Below, in pieces: positions 33,060 to 41,507 of a stretch of 49,841 nucleotides of DNA. Each line of letters starts with the position of its first letter. The stretch's first letter is position 1. The position numbers and the translations under genes are program-made. The stretch covers positions 1 to 49,841 of the forward strand of contig NZ_JAVIFX010000042.1 of NCBI RefSeq assembly GCF_031157255.1, given 5' to 3'. The DNA is from Bradyrhizobium sp. LHD-71 (GTDB taxonomy: Bacteria; Pseudomonadota; Alphaproteobacteria; Rhizobiales; Xanthobacteraceae). A model generated the notes under the pieces. It made no database searches, had not been told where the DNA came from, and saw nothing but the letters and a program-made list of their open reading frames with translations.

Positions 33060-34994
33060 ATGTCAGACCTCGGCGACAACGGATTCTTTGAAAAGATTGC
33101 CACTGCCGTCAAATGCCTTCCCGAAGCCGTCGTGATCTGGGACGAGCATGACCGGCTGCTGTTCTGGAACGAAAAGTATTGCGAGCTTTGTCCAGTCGTC
33201 GCCGACATGATGAAGCCCGGCGTCTATTTCCCTGACATTGTCTGGGAAAGCATCCAGCGCAAGCAGTTCATCTTCCAGGAATCGCCGGGGGAATGGTTTT
33301 CGCGCCGTCTCGAATTTCATCATCGCTGTGAAGGCTACATGGAGCAGCAGCTCGCGACAGGACAGTGGGTACGCATGTCCGAGCGCCGCACACCGTGGGG
33401 TGGCGTCATCAGCATGCGTTCTGATCTCACGCCGCTGAAGGAACATGAAATCGAACTGCGCGCCGCCAAGGATCAGGCGGAAGCAGCAACGGCGGCCAAG
33501 TCGCATTTCCTCGCACTCATTAGTCACGAACTGCGAACGCCGATGAACGGCGTCCTTGGTCTTGCGCAGACGCTGATGCGTTCTTCGCTGACCGGCCGCC
33601 AGCACTCTTTCGTCGCCACCATCATTTCCTCGGCCCGCGCGCTCGCGAAACTGCTCGACGACATGCTCGACGTCTCATGTATCGAACGAGGTCAACTGCG
33701 GATCGAAACCAGGAGCGTGGCGCTGCATTCGGCGCTTGATGAGATCGTGCATCTGTTTGAAGCATTGGCAAAACAGAAGGATCTGGTCCTGCGCGCCCGC
33801 ATCGACGAGAATCTACCGACCAACGTTCTCGCAGATCCGTTGCGATTGCGGCAGATCCTCATCAATCTCGTCAACAACGCAGTTAAGTTCACTCCCGCCG
33901 GCTTTGTGGAGATCAGAACCGAAGCCGCGACGAGCGGCCGTTTGCGCATCAGCGTCGCGGACTCAGGACCGGGCGTCGAGGAGCGCGATCGCGCGGCTTT
34001 GTTTCACCCCTTTTCGCGCATTCGATCGACGGCGCTCAAGAACATGGAAGGCGCGGGTCTCGGATTAGCCATTTGCAAGCAGCTTGCCGAAGCAATGGGC
34101 GGCTCCATCGCGATGCGCGGCGCTCCTGGAGGCGGCAGCATCTTTACACTCGAGCTGGCGGCCGCAAAGGAAGAGGCCGCCGTTGTGCAATCGGCGAGAC
34201 CGGGGGCGGCCGGTCATGTGACGCTGAAAGTGCTGGTCGTCGACGACGACCCGGTCAATATCCTCGTTGCGCAGGCGCTGCTGGATCAACTGGGGCATCG
34301 CACCACGGTGCGGCAGGATGGCGTGTCCGCACTCGCTCTTCTCGATCACGAGGCGTACGACGTCATTCTTCTGGACATTGCCATGCCGGGCGAAGACGGG
34401 GTCAGCATCGCGAAAAAGATCCGCGCACGTGGCGGCGATTGCGGGCGCATTCCGATTCTGGCGATGACTGCGAAGGTGATGACGGAGAGCGTCGAAAGCT
34501 ACAAGGCTGCCGGCATGAACGGCGTGGTGCCAAAGCCGATCATTATCGACCAGCTTGAATTCGCTCTGGCAGAGATAGGCGCAGCACAGCTTCCGGACAA
34601 AGTCGCGCGCATGCGATCCGACATCGGCGCAGAGCGCTGCAGCCGCATCCTGCAGGAAAGCTGTCGCGTCATCGTCGAAGCCCAGGGTGAAGCCGGGCGA
34701 TATCATGGAGGCGGAAGCGGCAAGACGCTCGCGGCCGTGTTGCATCGGCTCGCACCGACGGCGGAGATGCTCGGCTTCTCGCGTTTATCGTCGGAAGCAC
34801 TTGCAGTCGAAACGCGACTGAACCAGGCCGAGGAGAATGTCGATCTCGAATCCCTGTCGGACCTTCTTGCGCAATCCAACGACCAGATTGGTCGTTGGAT
34901 CGATCAGGACGCCATGGGACCGAGCGCGCATTTTGAAGCTCTGATGCCGCCCGGCCAAACCGCGGAAAAGACATCCCTGCGTATGCGGCATTGA
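33060..34994 (+). CDS. Hybrid histidine kinase: PAS, kinase, receiver, HPt
   Basis: A 644-residue soluble sensor with no transmembrane segment. Order: PAS domain (about 15-130, AVVIWDEHDRLLFWNEKY), coiled linker, HisKA with His156 (SHELRTP), HATPase with N-box (NLVNNAVKFTP, 269-279), DSGPG (301-305) and GAGLGL (331-336), receiver with Asp439 and Lys492, and a C-terminal HPt region with likely His562 (VLHRLAPTAEMLG). A full phosphorelay fits: His156, Asp439, His562, then Asp62 of the divergent OmpR-type regulator. The PAS domain points to a cytoplasmic or redox signal. Start at 33060, right after the racemase-family gene. Confidence 0.92.
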   Translation: MSDLGDNGFFEKIATAVKCLPEAVVIWDEHDRLLFWNEKYCELCPVVADMMKPGVYFPDIVWESIQRKQFIFQESPGEWFSRRLEFHHRCEGYMEQQLATGQWVRMSERRTPWGGVISMRSDLTPLKEHEIELRAAKDQAEAATAAKSHFLALISHELRTPMNGVLGLAQTLMRSSLTGRQHSFVATIISSARALAKLLDDMLDVSCIERGQLRIETRSVALHSALDEIVHLFEALAKQKDLVLRARIDENLPTNVLADPLRLRQILINLVNNAVKFTPAGFVEIRTEAATSGRLRISVADSGPGVEERDRAALFHPFSRIRSTALKNMEGAGLGLAICKQLAEAMGGSIAMRGAPGGGSIFTLELAAAKEEAAVVQSARPGAAGHVTLKVLVVDDDPVNILVAQALLDQLGHRTTVRQDGVSALALLDHEAYDVILLDIAMPGEDGVSIAKKIRARGGDCGRIPILAMTAKVMTESVESYKAAGMNGVVPKPIIIDQLEFALAEIGAAQLPDKVARMRSDIGAERCSRILQESCRVIVEAQGEAGRYHGGGSGKTLAAVLHRLAPTAEMLGFSRLSSEALAVETRLNQAEENVDLESLSDLLAQSNDQIGRWIDQDAMGPSAHFEALMPPGQTAEKTSLRMRH

Positions 34995-35132
34995 CGACAG
35001 CGTCGCTCCTCCCCGGCTTCGTACAGATACAATTCAGATAAACGCGGGACATGTTACGGACATGGCGGCCTGTCAATGACGGCCGTGGATGTGGTCCGAA
35101 ACGACCGGTCTGGTCCGGTCCAGGAGCTCGCT

Positions 35133-36668
35133 ATGAACGTTCATGCTCACCCCGGCAGTCTGGCCGGCAATGTTGCGTCCGTTCTCGAGAAACTCGGTGT
35201 TCCGATCAAGGCCTTCGATGGCGGCACGCTTGCGGTGCGCTCACCGATCACCGGAGAGGTTATCGCGCAATGCGCCGAGACCAGCGCGGAGCGAGCGAAG
35301 GCCACGATCGGCAAGGCCGCAGAAGCATTCCGTGCCTGGCGGACCATTCCAGCGCCGCGGCGCGGCGAGTTGATCCGCCTGTTCGCGGCGGAACTTCGCG
35401 CCGCCAAAGCCGAACTCGCACAGGTCATTGCCTTTGAAGTCGGCAAAGTCAGCTCAGAGGCATTGGGCGAAGTCCAGGAAATGATCGATATCGCCGATTT
35501 TGCGGTCGGCTTGTCGCGTCAGCTCCACGGGGTAACCCTGGCCTCCGAGCGCGCCAACCATCGCATGACGGAGACATGGCATCCGCTCGGTGTCACCGGC
35601 ATCATCTCCGCTTTCAACTTTCCTGCCGCAGTGTGGTCGTGGAACGTTGCGATCGGCCTGGTCTGCGGCAATTCCTGTGTTTGGAAGCCTTCTGAGAAGA
35701 CTCCCCTCTCGGCGCTCGCGTCGCAGGCGATCTTCGAACGTGCGGCAAGAAAGTTCGGCGGCGTCCCGGATGGGTTGTCGAGCTTGATCATCGGCGGCGC
35801 CGAGCTCGGTGAACTGCTGGTCGATGATGTGCGCGTTCCACTCGTCTCCGCAACCGGTTCGACTTCGATGGGCCGGAAGGTGGGCCCGCGTCTCGCGCAG
35901 CGTTTCGCGCGGATGATCCTTGAGTTGGGAGGCAACAACGCTTCGATTGTGTGCCCATCCGCCGACCTCGACCTCACCGCGCGCGCGGTCGCGTTCTCCA
36001 CCATGGGCACGGCAGGGCAGCGGTGCACCACATTGCGTCGTCTGTTCGTGCACGAGAGCGTTTACGACAAGCTCGTGCCGCGACTGGTGGCCGCTTGCGC
36101 ATCCGTACGGATCGGAGATCCACGCGACCAGGAAACGCTGGTCGGCCCGTTGATCGACAAGCGCGCGTTCGACAGCCAGCAACAAGCGTTGCAGGAGGCG
36201 AAGGCGCTCGGTGCGTCGATTTCCGGTGGCGAGCGCGTGATGGCCCCCCAATATCCCGACGCCTACTACGTCAGGCCAGCCATTGTCGAAATGCCCAGCC
36301 AAGCGGGTCCGATGCTGCGCGAAACGTTCGCGCCCATTCTTTATGTCGTGAAGTTCAAGACCTTCGAGGTCGCGATTCAATTGCAGAACGCCACCGCGCA
36401 AGGTCTTACCTCGTCGATCTTTACGACGGACATGCGAGAGGCAGAGTTCTTCCTGTCCGATCAGGGCTCGGATTGCGGCATCGCAAACGTCAATATCGGC
36501 CCGTCCGGTGCCGAAATTGGCGGCGCATTTGGCGGCGAGAAGGAAAGCGGCATTGGTCGTGAGGCTGGCTCTGACGCGTGGAAGAACTATATGCGACGCG
36601 CCACCAACACCGTGAATTATGGTCGCGAGTTACCGCTCGCGCAGGGTGTCACCTTCGACGTTGCGTGA
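35133..36668 (+). CDS. ALDH7-like aldehyde dehydrogenase (aminoadipate-semialdehyde type)
   Basis: A 511-residue NAD-dependent aldehyde dehydrogenase. Catalytic Cys298 (TAGQRCTTLRR), general base Glu264 (ILELGGNNA) and the oxyanion Asn162 (FNFP) are present. Segments FNFPAAVWSWNVAIGLVCGN, GQRCTTLRRLFVHESVYD and IGGAFGGEKESGIGREAGSD point to the ALDH7 branch, whose members oxidise L-2-aminoadipate 6-semialdehyde/piperideine-6-carboxylate in lysine and pipecolate breakdown. Start at 35133 follows AGGAG; the ORF is open from 35076. The aminotransferase gene follows after five bases, so the pair likely converts an amino acid through an aldehyde to an acid. Exact substrate uncertain. Confidence 0.9.
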   Translation: MNVHAHPGSLAGNVASVLEKLGVPIKAFDGGTLAVRSPITGEVIAQCAETSAERAKATIGKAAEAFRAWRTIPAPRRGELIRLFAAELRAAKAELAQVIAFEVGKVSSEALGEVQEMIDIADFAVGLSRQLHGVTLASERANHRMTETWHPLGVTGIISAFNFPAAVWSWNVAIGLVCGNSCVWKPSEKTPLSALASQAIFERAARKFGGVPDGLSSLIIGGAELGELLVDDVRVPLVSATGSTSMGRKVGPRLAQRFARMILELGGNNASIVCPSADLDLTARAVAFSTMGTAGQRCTTLRRLFVHESVYDKLVPRLVAACASVRIGDPRDQETLVGPLIDKRAFDSQQQALQEAKALGASISGGERVMAPQYPDAYYVRPAIVEMPSQAGPMLRETFAPILYVVKFKTFEVAIQLQNATAQGLTSSIFTTDMREAEFFLSDQGSDCGIANVNIGPSGAEIGGAFGGEKESGIGREAGSDAWKNYMRRATNTVNYGRELPLAQGVTFDVA

Positions 36669-36673
36669 GCGCC

Positions 36674-37918
36674 ATGATCAAACCGGCTCTTCGTCCCGAC
36701 GCGCCCGCAGCCGGCATGTTTCGCGCCGCGCACCGGATCGCCGGGATCGGCGTCTCGGAAATCCTGAGCATCACCGCCATCGCCGAGCAACGCAAGCGGG
36801 ATGGTCGGCCGGTCGTCGTGCTCGGTGCCGGCGAGCCGGACTTCGACACGCCGGATTTTATCAAGGATGCGGCTGCGCGCGCGATGCGCGACGGGCAGAC
36901 AAAATATACCACACTCGACGGCTCACCGGCGATCAAGGCGGCCATCTGCGAAAAATTCGCGACCGATAACGGGCTGATCTTCAGATCCGACGAGATCAGC
37001 GTATCGTCGGGCAGCAAGCAGGTCATCAACAACGCCATGATGGCCACGCTCGATCCGGGCGACGAGGTCATCCTCGCCGCTCCGTACTGGGTGAGCTATG
37101 CTGATATCATCCGCCTGTGCGGCGGAACCCCTGTGATCGCTCCGTGTTCAGAGAACAACGGATTCCGGCTGACCCCGGACTGCCTTGAAGAACTGATCAC
37201 TCCGCGCACACGCTGGATCATCTTCAATTCTCCCTGCAACCCGTCAGGCGCCGTCTATAGTGCGCAAGACTATCGCGCACTGCTCGATGTCATCGTCCAG
37301 CATCCGCAGGTTTGGGTCTTGGCCGACGACATCTACGAGCACATCACCTTTGGTGGCACGACCTTCGCGACGCCGGCGCAATGTGCGCCGGAAATGCGCG
37401 ATCGCATCCTCACGGTCAACGGCGTATCGAAGGCCTTCGCCATGACAGGCTGGCGACTTGGCTATGGCGCCGGGCCGACACCACTGATCAAGGCGATGGC
37501 CGCGGTGCAAAGCCAGTCGACCTCATGTCCGTCGTCGATCAGTCAGGCCGCCGCGATTGTGGCACTGCGTGGCCCGCTCGATATCGTGAAGGAACGCTGC
37601 GATTCGTTCCGAGCCCGGCGCGATGTTGTCGTGTCGGGATTGAACAGCGCGCCGGGCCTTCGCTGCCCTGTTCCCCAAGGGGCGTTCTACGTCTTTGCGA
37701 ACTGCGCGGGCGTGCTCGGCAAACGCACGCGGGATGGTGCGGTGCTGAAGACCGACAGTGATTTCGCATCATATCTGCTGCTGTCGTGGGATGTTGCAGT
37801 GGTCCCGGGCTCGGCCTTCGGCCTCGGCCCTTATTTTCGGATTTCCTATGCGACCGCTGTCCAGGAGCTCGACGAAGCGCTCCGACGGATTTCGGCAGCC
37901 TGTCAGGCGTTGCAGTGA
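36674..37918 (+). CDS. Class I/II pyridoxal-phosphate aminotransferase (aspartate aminotransferase-like)
   Basis: A 414-residue fold-type I aminotransferase of the Ib (AatA-like) group. PLP lysine Lys253 (NGVSKAFAMTGWRLGY), Asn189 (SPCNPSG), Asp219 and Tyr221 (LADDIYEH) and substrate-binding Arg near the C-terminus (YFRISYA) are present, as is GEPDFDTPD at the start. It removes amino groups to 2-oxoglutarate or oxaloacetate. Start at 36674, five bases after the ALDH stop. About 14 extra N-terminal residues precede the usual family start. Confidence 0.9.
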   Translation: MIKPALRPDAPAAGMFRAAHRIAGIGVSEILSITAIAEQRKRDGRPVVVLGAGEPDFDTPDFIKDAAARAMRDGQTKYTTLDGSPAIKAAICEKFATDNGLIFRSDEISVSSGSKQVINNAMMATLDPGDEVILAAPYWVSYADIIRLCGGTPVIAPCSENNGFRLTPDCLEELITPRTRWIIFNSPCNPSGAVYSAQDYRALLDVIVQHPQVWVLADDIYEHITFGGTTFATPAQCAPEMRDRILTVNGVSKAFAMTGWRLGYGAGPTPLIKAMAAVQSQSTSCPSSISQAAAIVALRGPLDIVKERCDSFRARRDVVVSGLNSAPGLRCPVPQGAFYVFANCAGVLGKRTRDGAVLKTDSDFASYLLLSWDVAVVPGSAFGLGPYFRISYATAVQELDEALRRISAACQALQ

Positions 37919-37971
37919 GCTGCAGCCAACATCTCCGCGCCAGACGTTAGCCGTCGGGCACGACCACTCTG

Positions 37972-39144
37972 CTAAGACCGGTTCATGCCGAGCCGCGCCG
38001 AGGCGATCCTTGCGCCTTCGTTGAGTGCGCGCAGCTTCGCCCAGACCACGTCCTCGGCCACGAGGCCACGGCCGGCGGAGGTGTCAAATCCGCAGTCCGT
38101 CCCGGCGATCAGGCGGCACGGATCGTCCAACACCCGGGCAATCTGCTCGAGTCGGTCGGCGACGACCTCCGGGTGCTCGATGTAATTGGTTACGGTGTCG
38201 ATCACACCCGCGACCACGAGCTGGCCTTCCTGCAGCTCGTCGAGCACCCGATATTCGTGCGCATGGCGAGGATTGGCGAACGGAAGTACAAGCGCGCCGA
38301 CCCGCGCCTGTTTCAGCACAGGCAGAATGTCGCGGAGCGGCACGTCACAATCATGCGGGCCTTGATAGTTGCCCCAGCAGACATGCAGTCGCACCTGCTC
38401 GCGCGGCACATTGGCAAGCGCCGCGTTGATCGTCGCAATCACGCGCTCAGCAAATCCGAGGAAATCCGCGAGCGGGCGGTCCTGATAGGTGATGTGCCGC
38501 TCCATCGCCAGATCAGGCGCATCGATCTGCAGCACGTAGTTGTGCCGCACGATGGTCTCATATTCGACCCGCAGCGCTTCACCGAGCGCGGCGAGATACG
38601 CATCCTCTGTATCGTAATAAGCGTTCAGCATTGCAGCGGCGATGATTCCAGGTGATGGCGCCGTCATGAACGGTTGTGCGAATCCGGCGTCGACCTCAGT
38701 CAGGACGTCGCCAAAGTCAGCGCACTCCGCTTCGACCAGACGTCGATCGAGATAGCGGACCTCGCCGATCGCCTTCGGCAGCGCGCCGCGGAGGCTGACA
38801 TGTTCGGTGGCCTCAGCCTGAGCCAATGTCATTGCCGCATAGGCGGGATAGCGGGTCATGTCAGCGAACGAGCGACGGTTCCAGCTTCCGCCGAAGCCGC
38901 TCATCCGTCGCTGCACGTAAAGGAAGAACGCTTCGCGCTGCTGTTCGCCGTTGTTGCCGATGTCGATTCCGGATTCCAGTTGTTTCGGTACCACCCAGCG
39001 GAGCGCCGCCCGTCCGGCCTGCTCTATCGTCGCCGGATCAATGGGCGCACCACGGGCCCTTTCGGCATAAAGCTGGATCAGCTCGCGTGGCCGCGGAAGG
39101 CTTCCGGCATGGGTGGTCAGGATCCGTGTCTCGCTGCGAAGCAT
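37972..39144 (-). CDS. MetE-like cobalamin-independent methyltransferase family protein
   Basis: A 390-residue protein of the UROD/MetE-like fold, about half the length of full MetE and equivalent to its catalytic domain. Zinc ligands appear as His254-x-Cys256 (LHVCWGN) and Cys351 (GTDCGFDTS), and the start TTHAGSLPRPRELI is characteristic. Short members of this family include demethylases and methyltransferases acting on methylthio or methoxy compounds, and may not make methionine. I chose the ATG at 39144 because GGGAG precedes it. It is preceded by a 334-bp leader and separated by a terminator from the tctC gene upstream. Confidence 0.85.
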   Translation of the reverse strand: MLRSETRILTTHAGSLPRPRELIQLYAERARGAPIDPATIEQAGRAALRWVVPKQLESGIDIGNNGEQQREAFFLYVQRRMSGFGGSWNRRSFADMTRYPAYAAMTLAQAEATEHVSLRGALPKAIGEVRYLDRRLVEAECADFGDVLTEVDAGFAQPFMTAPSPGIIAAAMLNAYYDTEDAYLAALGEALRVEYETIVRHNYVLQIDAPDLAMERHITYQDRPLADFLGFAERVIATINAALANVPREQVRLHVCWGNYQGPHDCDVPLRDILPVLKQARVGALVLPFANPRHAHEYRVLDELQEGQLVVAGVIDTVTNYIEHPEVVADRLEQIARVLDDPCRLIAGTDCGFDTSAGRGLVAEDVVWAKLRALNEGARIASARLGMNRS

Positions 39145-39478
39145 CTCGTACTCCCGAATCCGCACTTCCATTCCCGCGCTACGTCTCTGATGCGATGGGA
39201 ATGAAAGGAGCAATGGCGCGCGCCGATGATTGCGCAACCACCGTGCCATCGGCCGCACCTTCTGTCTCGTAAAAAGTTGCCGGAATTTTTCACGACCACA
39301 GCAGAGCTGACCTGCAGCTGAGCGACCGCTGCTGGAGTTTCAGTGGCAGAGGCCACTGATTCGCCCGCAGAATCCGCGCGCGCCTAAGCTTATCGCTGGC
39401 ACCGACGCTGCTTCTCGCGCGCCAAAAACGTCGACGGGCCGGCGCAAGCCGGCCCGTGAGGCTACGACCAGAAGCTGT
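39145..39478. other. Intergenic region with hairpins upstream of the MetE-like gene
   Basis: 334 bp between two leftward genes. Besides the terminator at 39424-39457 it holds a perfect 8-bp stem TCAGTGGC / GCCACTGA with AGAG loop at 39340-39359, and no U-run, so it may be regulatory. I looked for cobalamin and SAM riboswitch features ahead of the MetE-like gene and found none I could support. Confidence 0.5.
39424..39457 (-). terminator. Intrinsic terminator after the orphan tctC gene
   Basis: A perfect 10-bp GC-rich stem, ACGGGCCGGC with loop GCAA, at 39434-39457. Read on the minus strand it is followed after four bases by five T (39424-39428). It lies 21 bp after the tctC stop at 39479 and should end that transcript before the MetE-like gene. 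Confidence 0.85.
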
Positions 39479-40438
39479 TCAATCCTGCGGCACGTTGGCA
39501 GCCTTCACGACGCCGCCCCATTTGGTGATTTCCGCGTCGACGAACTTCGCGAAGTCGGCGCCGAACAGTTTGCCCGGCTCCACGCCCTGGCCGGCAAACT
39601 TCTGTTTAATGCCCTCGTCACCAAGCACGTCCTTTATGGCAGCGACGAGCTTGCCGTAGACCGGCGAGTTATTCGCCTGCGGCATGTAAAGGCCGAACCA
39701 GGCTGTGGCTTCGAAACCCTTGACACCTGCCTCATCGAGAGTCGGCACGTCCGGCAGCGTCGCGGCGCGCTCCTTGCTCGTGACGGCGAGCACGCGAAGC
39801 GTTCCGCCGCTTGCTCCTGGAATGACCGTCGGCAGCGAGTCGAACATCATCGGCACATGGCCGCCGATCAGGTCATTCATCGCCGGAGCAGCACCCTTGT
39901 AGGGGATATGCACGATGTCGACGTTGGCCATCAGCTTGAAAAGTTCGCCCGAGAGGTGATTTGCCCCGCCGACGCCGGTGGAGGCGAACGACAGCTTGCC
40001 CGGCTCCTTCTTCGCCATAGCGATCAGCTCGGCGACGTTCTTCGCTGCAAACTCCTTGTTGACCACCAGCGCATTTGGCGCGCTTGCGATCACGGCAATC
40101 GGAGAGAAGGCTGCGCGGGTGTCGTAGGGCAGGCTCTTCTTCAGGCTCGGGTTGATGACATGGTGGGTCGCGGTGAGCAGCAGCGTACTGCCGTCGGCCG
40201 GCTGCGCCGCCACAAACTGCGAACCGATGACGCCGGAGGCGCCCGCGCGATTGTCGACAATCACCGTGATCCCGTGCTTTGCCTCGAGCGTATGCGCAAC
40301 ATAGCGCGCGAGAATGTCGGTCGTGCCGCCCGCCGGGAACGGCACGATCATCTTGATCGTTTTTGGCAGATCCTGCGCATGCGCCGGTGCCAACGCAAAT
40401 GCAAGCAGTGCGACTGCGATTGCAATGAGCTTTCTCAT
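39479..40438 (-). CDS. Bug/TctC family periplasmic solute receptor (orphan)
   Basis: A 319-residue receptor with a clean Sec signal (MRKLIAIAVALLAFALAPAHA, cleavage before QDLP). Landmarks: KTIKMIVPFPAGGTTDI, GASGVIGSQFV, PYDTRAAFSPIAV, FASTGVGGANHLSGELF and EATAWFGLYMP. No tctA or tctB nearby. It follows the MaoC pair by 39 bp in the same direction and ends in a strong terminator, so MaoC pair plus receptor form one transcript facing the IclR gene at 41508. Probably captures the acid whose CoA ester the dehydratases handle. Confidence 0.92.
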   Translation of the reverse strand: MRKLIAIAVALLAFALAPAHAQDLPKTIKMIVPFPAGGTTDILARYVAHTLEAKHGITVIVDNRAGASGVIGSQFVAAQPADGSTLLLTATHHVINPSLKKSLPYDTRAAFSPIAVIASAPNALVVNKEFAAKNVAELIAMAKKEPGKLSFASTGVGGANHLSGELFKLMANVDIVHIPYKGAAPAMNDLIGGHVPMMFDSLPTVIPGASGGTLRVLAVTSKERAATLPDVPTLDEAGVKGFEATAWFGLYMPQANNSPVYGKLVAAIKDVLGDEGIKQKFAGQGVEPGKLFGADFAKFVDAEITKWGGVVKAANVPQD

Positions 40439-40477
40439 TATTGTTCCTCTCGCGCCCGACCAGGCGTCGCCAGACGT

Positions 40478-40924
40478 TCAGGCCGCCTTCGCGACGGGGA
40501 ACTCCACCATCGCCTCGCCGGCCGCGACCTTCTCGCCGTTCTGGTTGCTGACCATCACGTCGAGCAGCACCCAGCGCGAGCGCGCCGTGGTCTGTTTGGC
40601 CTTGATGATCGCGGTCGGACGAATGGTGTCGCCGGGACGTACGGGTTTGAGCCAGCGCGTTTCGAGGCGCCGATGAATGCCGCCGGCGGGAAAGGCCCAA
40701 TCCGTCAGCATGCGCGAGATAAGGCCGAAATTGTTCATGCCGTGCATAATGATGCCGCCGAAACTGGTCTTGCCGAAGCTGCCCTTCATGTAGTCGTCAT
40801 CGAGATGCAGCGGATTGTAGTCGAGCGAGGCGTCGCAGAACAGACGGATGGACTCGCGCGAAACGGCGAAGGACGGCCCTTCGATAGTGTCTCCGTCCTT
40901 CAGATTCTCGAAAATATCGGTCAT
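40478..40924 (-). CDS. MaoC-like dehydratase, catalytic (HadB-like) subunit
   Basis: A 148-residue hot-dog-fold protein. The hydratase 2 motif is intact: Asp35 and His40 in SLDYNPLHLDDDY, followed by FGGIIMHGMN. Such enzymes hydrate or dehydrate acyl-CoA (or acyl-ACP) substrates. It is 10 bp downstream of the second MaoC-type gene, whose own catalytic pair is altered; together they look like the HadA/HadB heterodimer arrangement. Confidence 0.85.
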   Translation of the reverse strand: MTDIFENLKDGDTIEGPSFAVSRESIRLFCDASLDYNPLHLDDDYMKGSFGKTSFGGIIMHGMNNFGLISRMLTDWAFPAGGIHRRLETRWLKPVRPGDTIRPTAIIKAKQTTARSRWVLLDVMVSNQNGEKVAAGEAMVEFPVAKAA

Positions 40925-40934
40925 CGTTCTCTCC

Positions 40935-41411
40935 TTACATCGGACGGATCGTCTGGCCGCGGCCGGAACAGATCACGTCGTTTTTCTGGTTGAAGAAGAC
41001 GTTGTCGTGCACGACGAACAGCCGCCCCCTTTTGATGAACTTGTCGAGCGCGCGCGCTTCGAGGCGGATCACGTCGCCGGGGCGGGCCGGAACGTTGTAG
41101 CTCCACGACTGGCCGGCATTGATGGTGCCGGGACTGCGCATCCAGTCGTCGGTCGGCGTGCAGGCGAACATGAGCAGAATGTGGATCGACGGCGGAGCGA
41201 TCAGCCCGCCAAACGGACCTGCCTTCGCGGCCGCTTCGTCGAGATAGAGCGGATTGGTCTCGCCGACGGCCTTACAGTAGAGCTCTATCGCTTCGCGCGT
41301 CAGCGTGTAGGGGATCGTCTTGCGCGGCTCGCCGGGAACGATCTCGTCCCAGACCTTCCTTAAGTTTGCATCTTTCCAGAAGTCGGTTTCGAACTTCGCC
41401 TCCTGCGCCAT
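40935..41411 (-). CDS. MaoC N-terminal-like dehydratase subunit, non-catalytic (HadA-like)
   Basis: A 158-residue hot-dog protein of the FAS1-like dehydratase type. At the place of the catalytic Asp and His it reads GETNPLYLDE, i.e. Glu51 and Tyr56, so it should be a structural partner. GGLIAPPSIHILLMF and VPARPGDVIRLEARALDK are family segments. Start at 41411 follows GAGGAGAAAAGTG; the ORF is open further upstream, into the IclR gene region. First gene of the unit facing the IclR regulator. Confidence 0.85.
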   Translation of the reverse strand: MAQEAKFETDFWKDANLRKVWDEIVPGEPRKTIPYTLTREAIELYCKAVGETNPLYLDEAAAKAGPFGGLIAPPSIHILLMFACTPTDDWMRSPGTINAGQSWSYNVPARPGDVIRLEARALDKFIKRGRLFVVHDNVFFNQKNDVICSGRGQTIRPM

Positions 41412-41426
41412 CACTTTTCTCCTCGC

Positions 41427-41461
41427 GTTCGCCTGGCGAACAATATATTCGTGGTACGAAC
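41427..41461. promoter_or_regulatory. Two tandem 15-bp palindromes, IclR operator
   Basis: GTTCGCCTGGCGAAC (41427-41441) is a perfect inverted repeat, and ATTCGTGGTACGAAC (41447-41461) matches the same pattern with one changed end base. The copies repeat every 20 bp, two DNA turns, between divergent MaoC and IclR genes. Two sites side by side suit an IclR dimer-of-dimers. A third copy of the pattern is at 22930-22944 beside the other IclR gene. Confidence 0.75.
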
Positions 41462-41507
41462 ATCGGTTAGGACAAACGACGTTGACTGGCAAGGGCAGAC
41501 AGGAGCG

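Noticed and set aside
35029-35038. ACAATTCAGA shared with 23981-23990
   Set aside because: A single shared 10-mer is expected by chance in a window this size, and the 35-kb copy lacks the second repeat.
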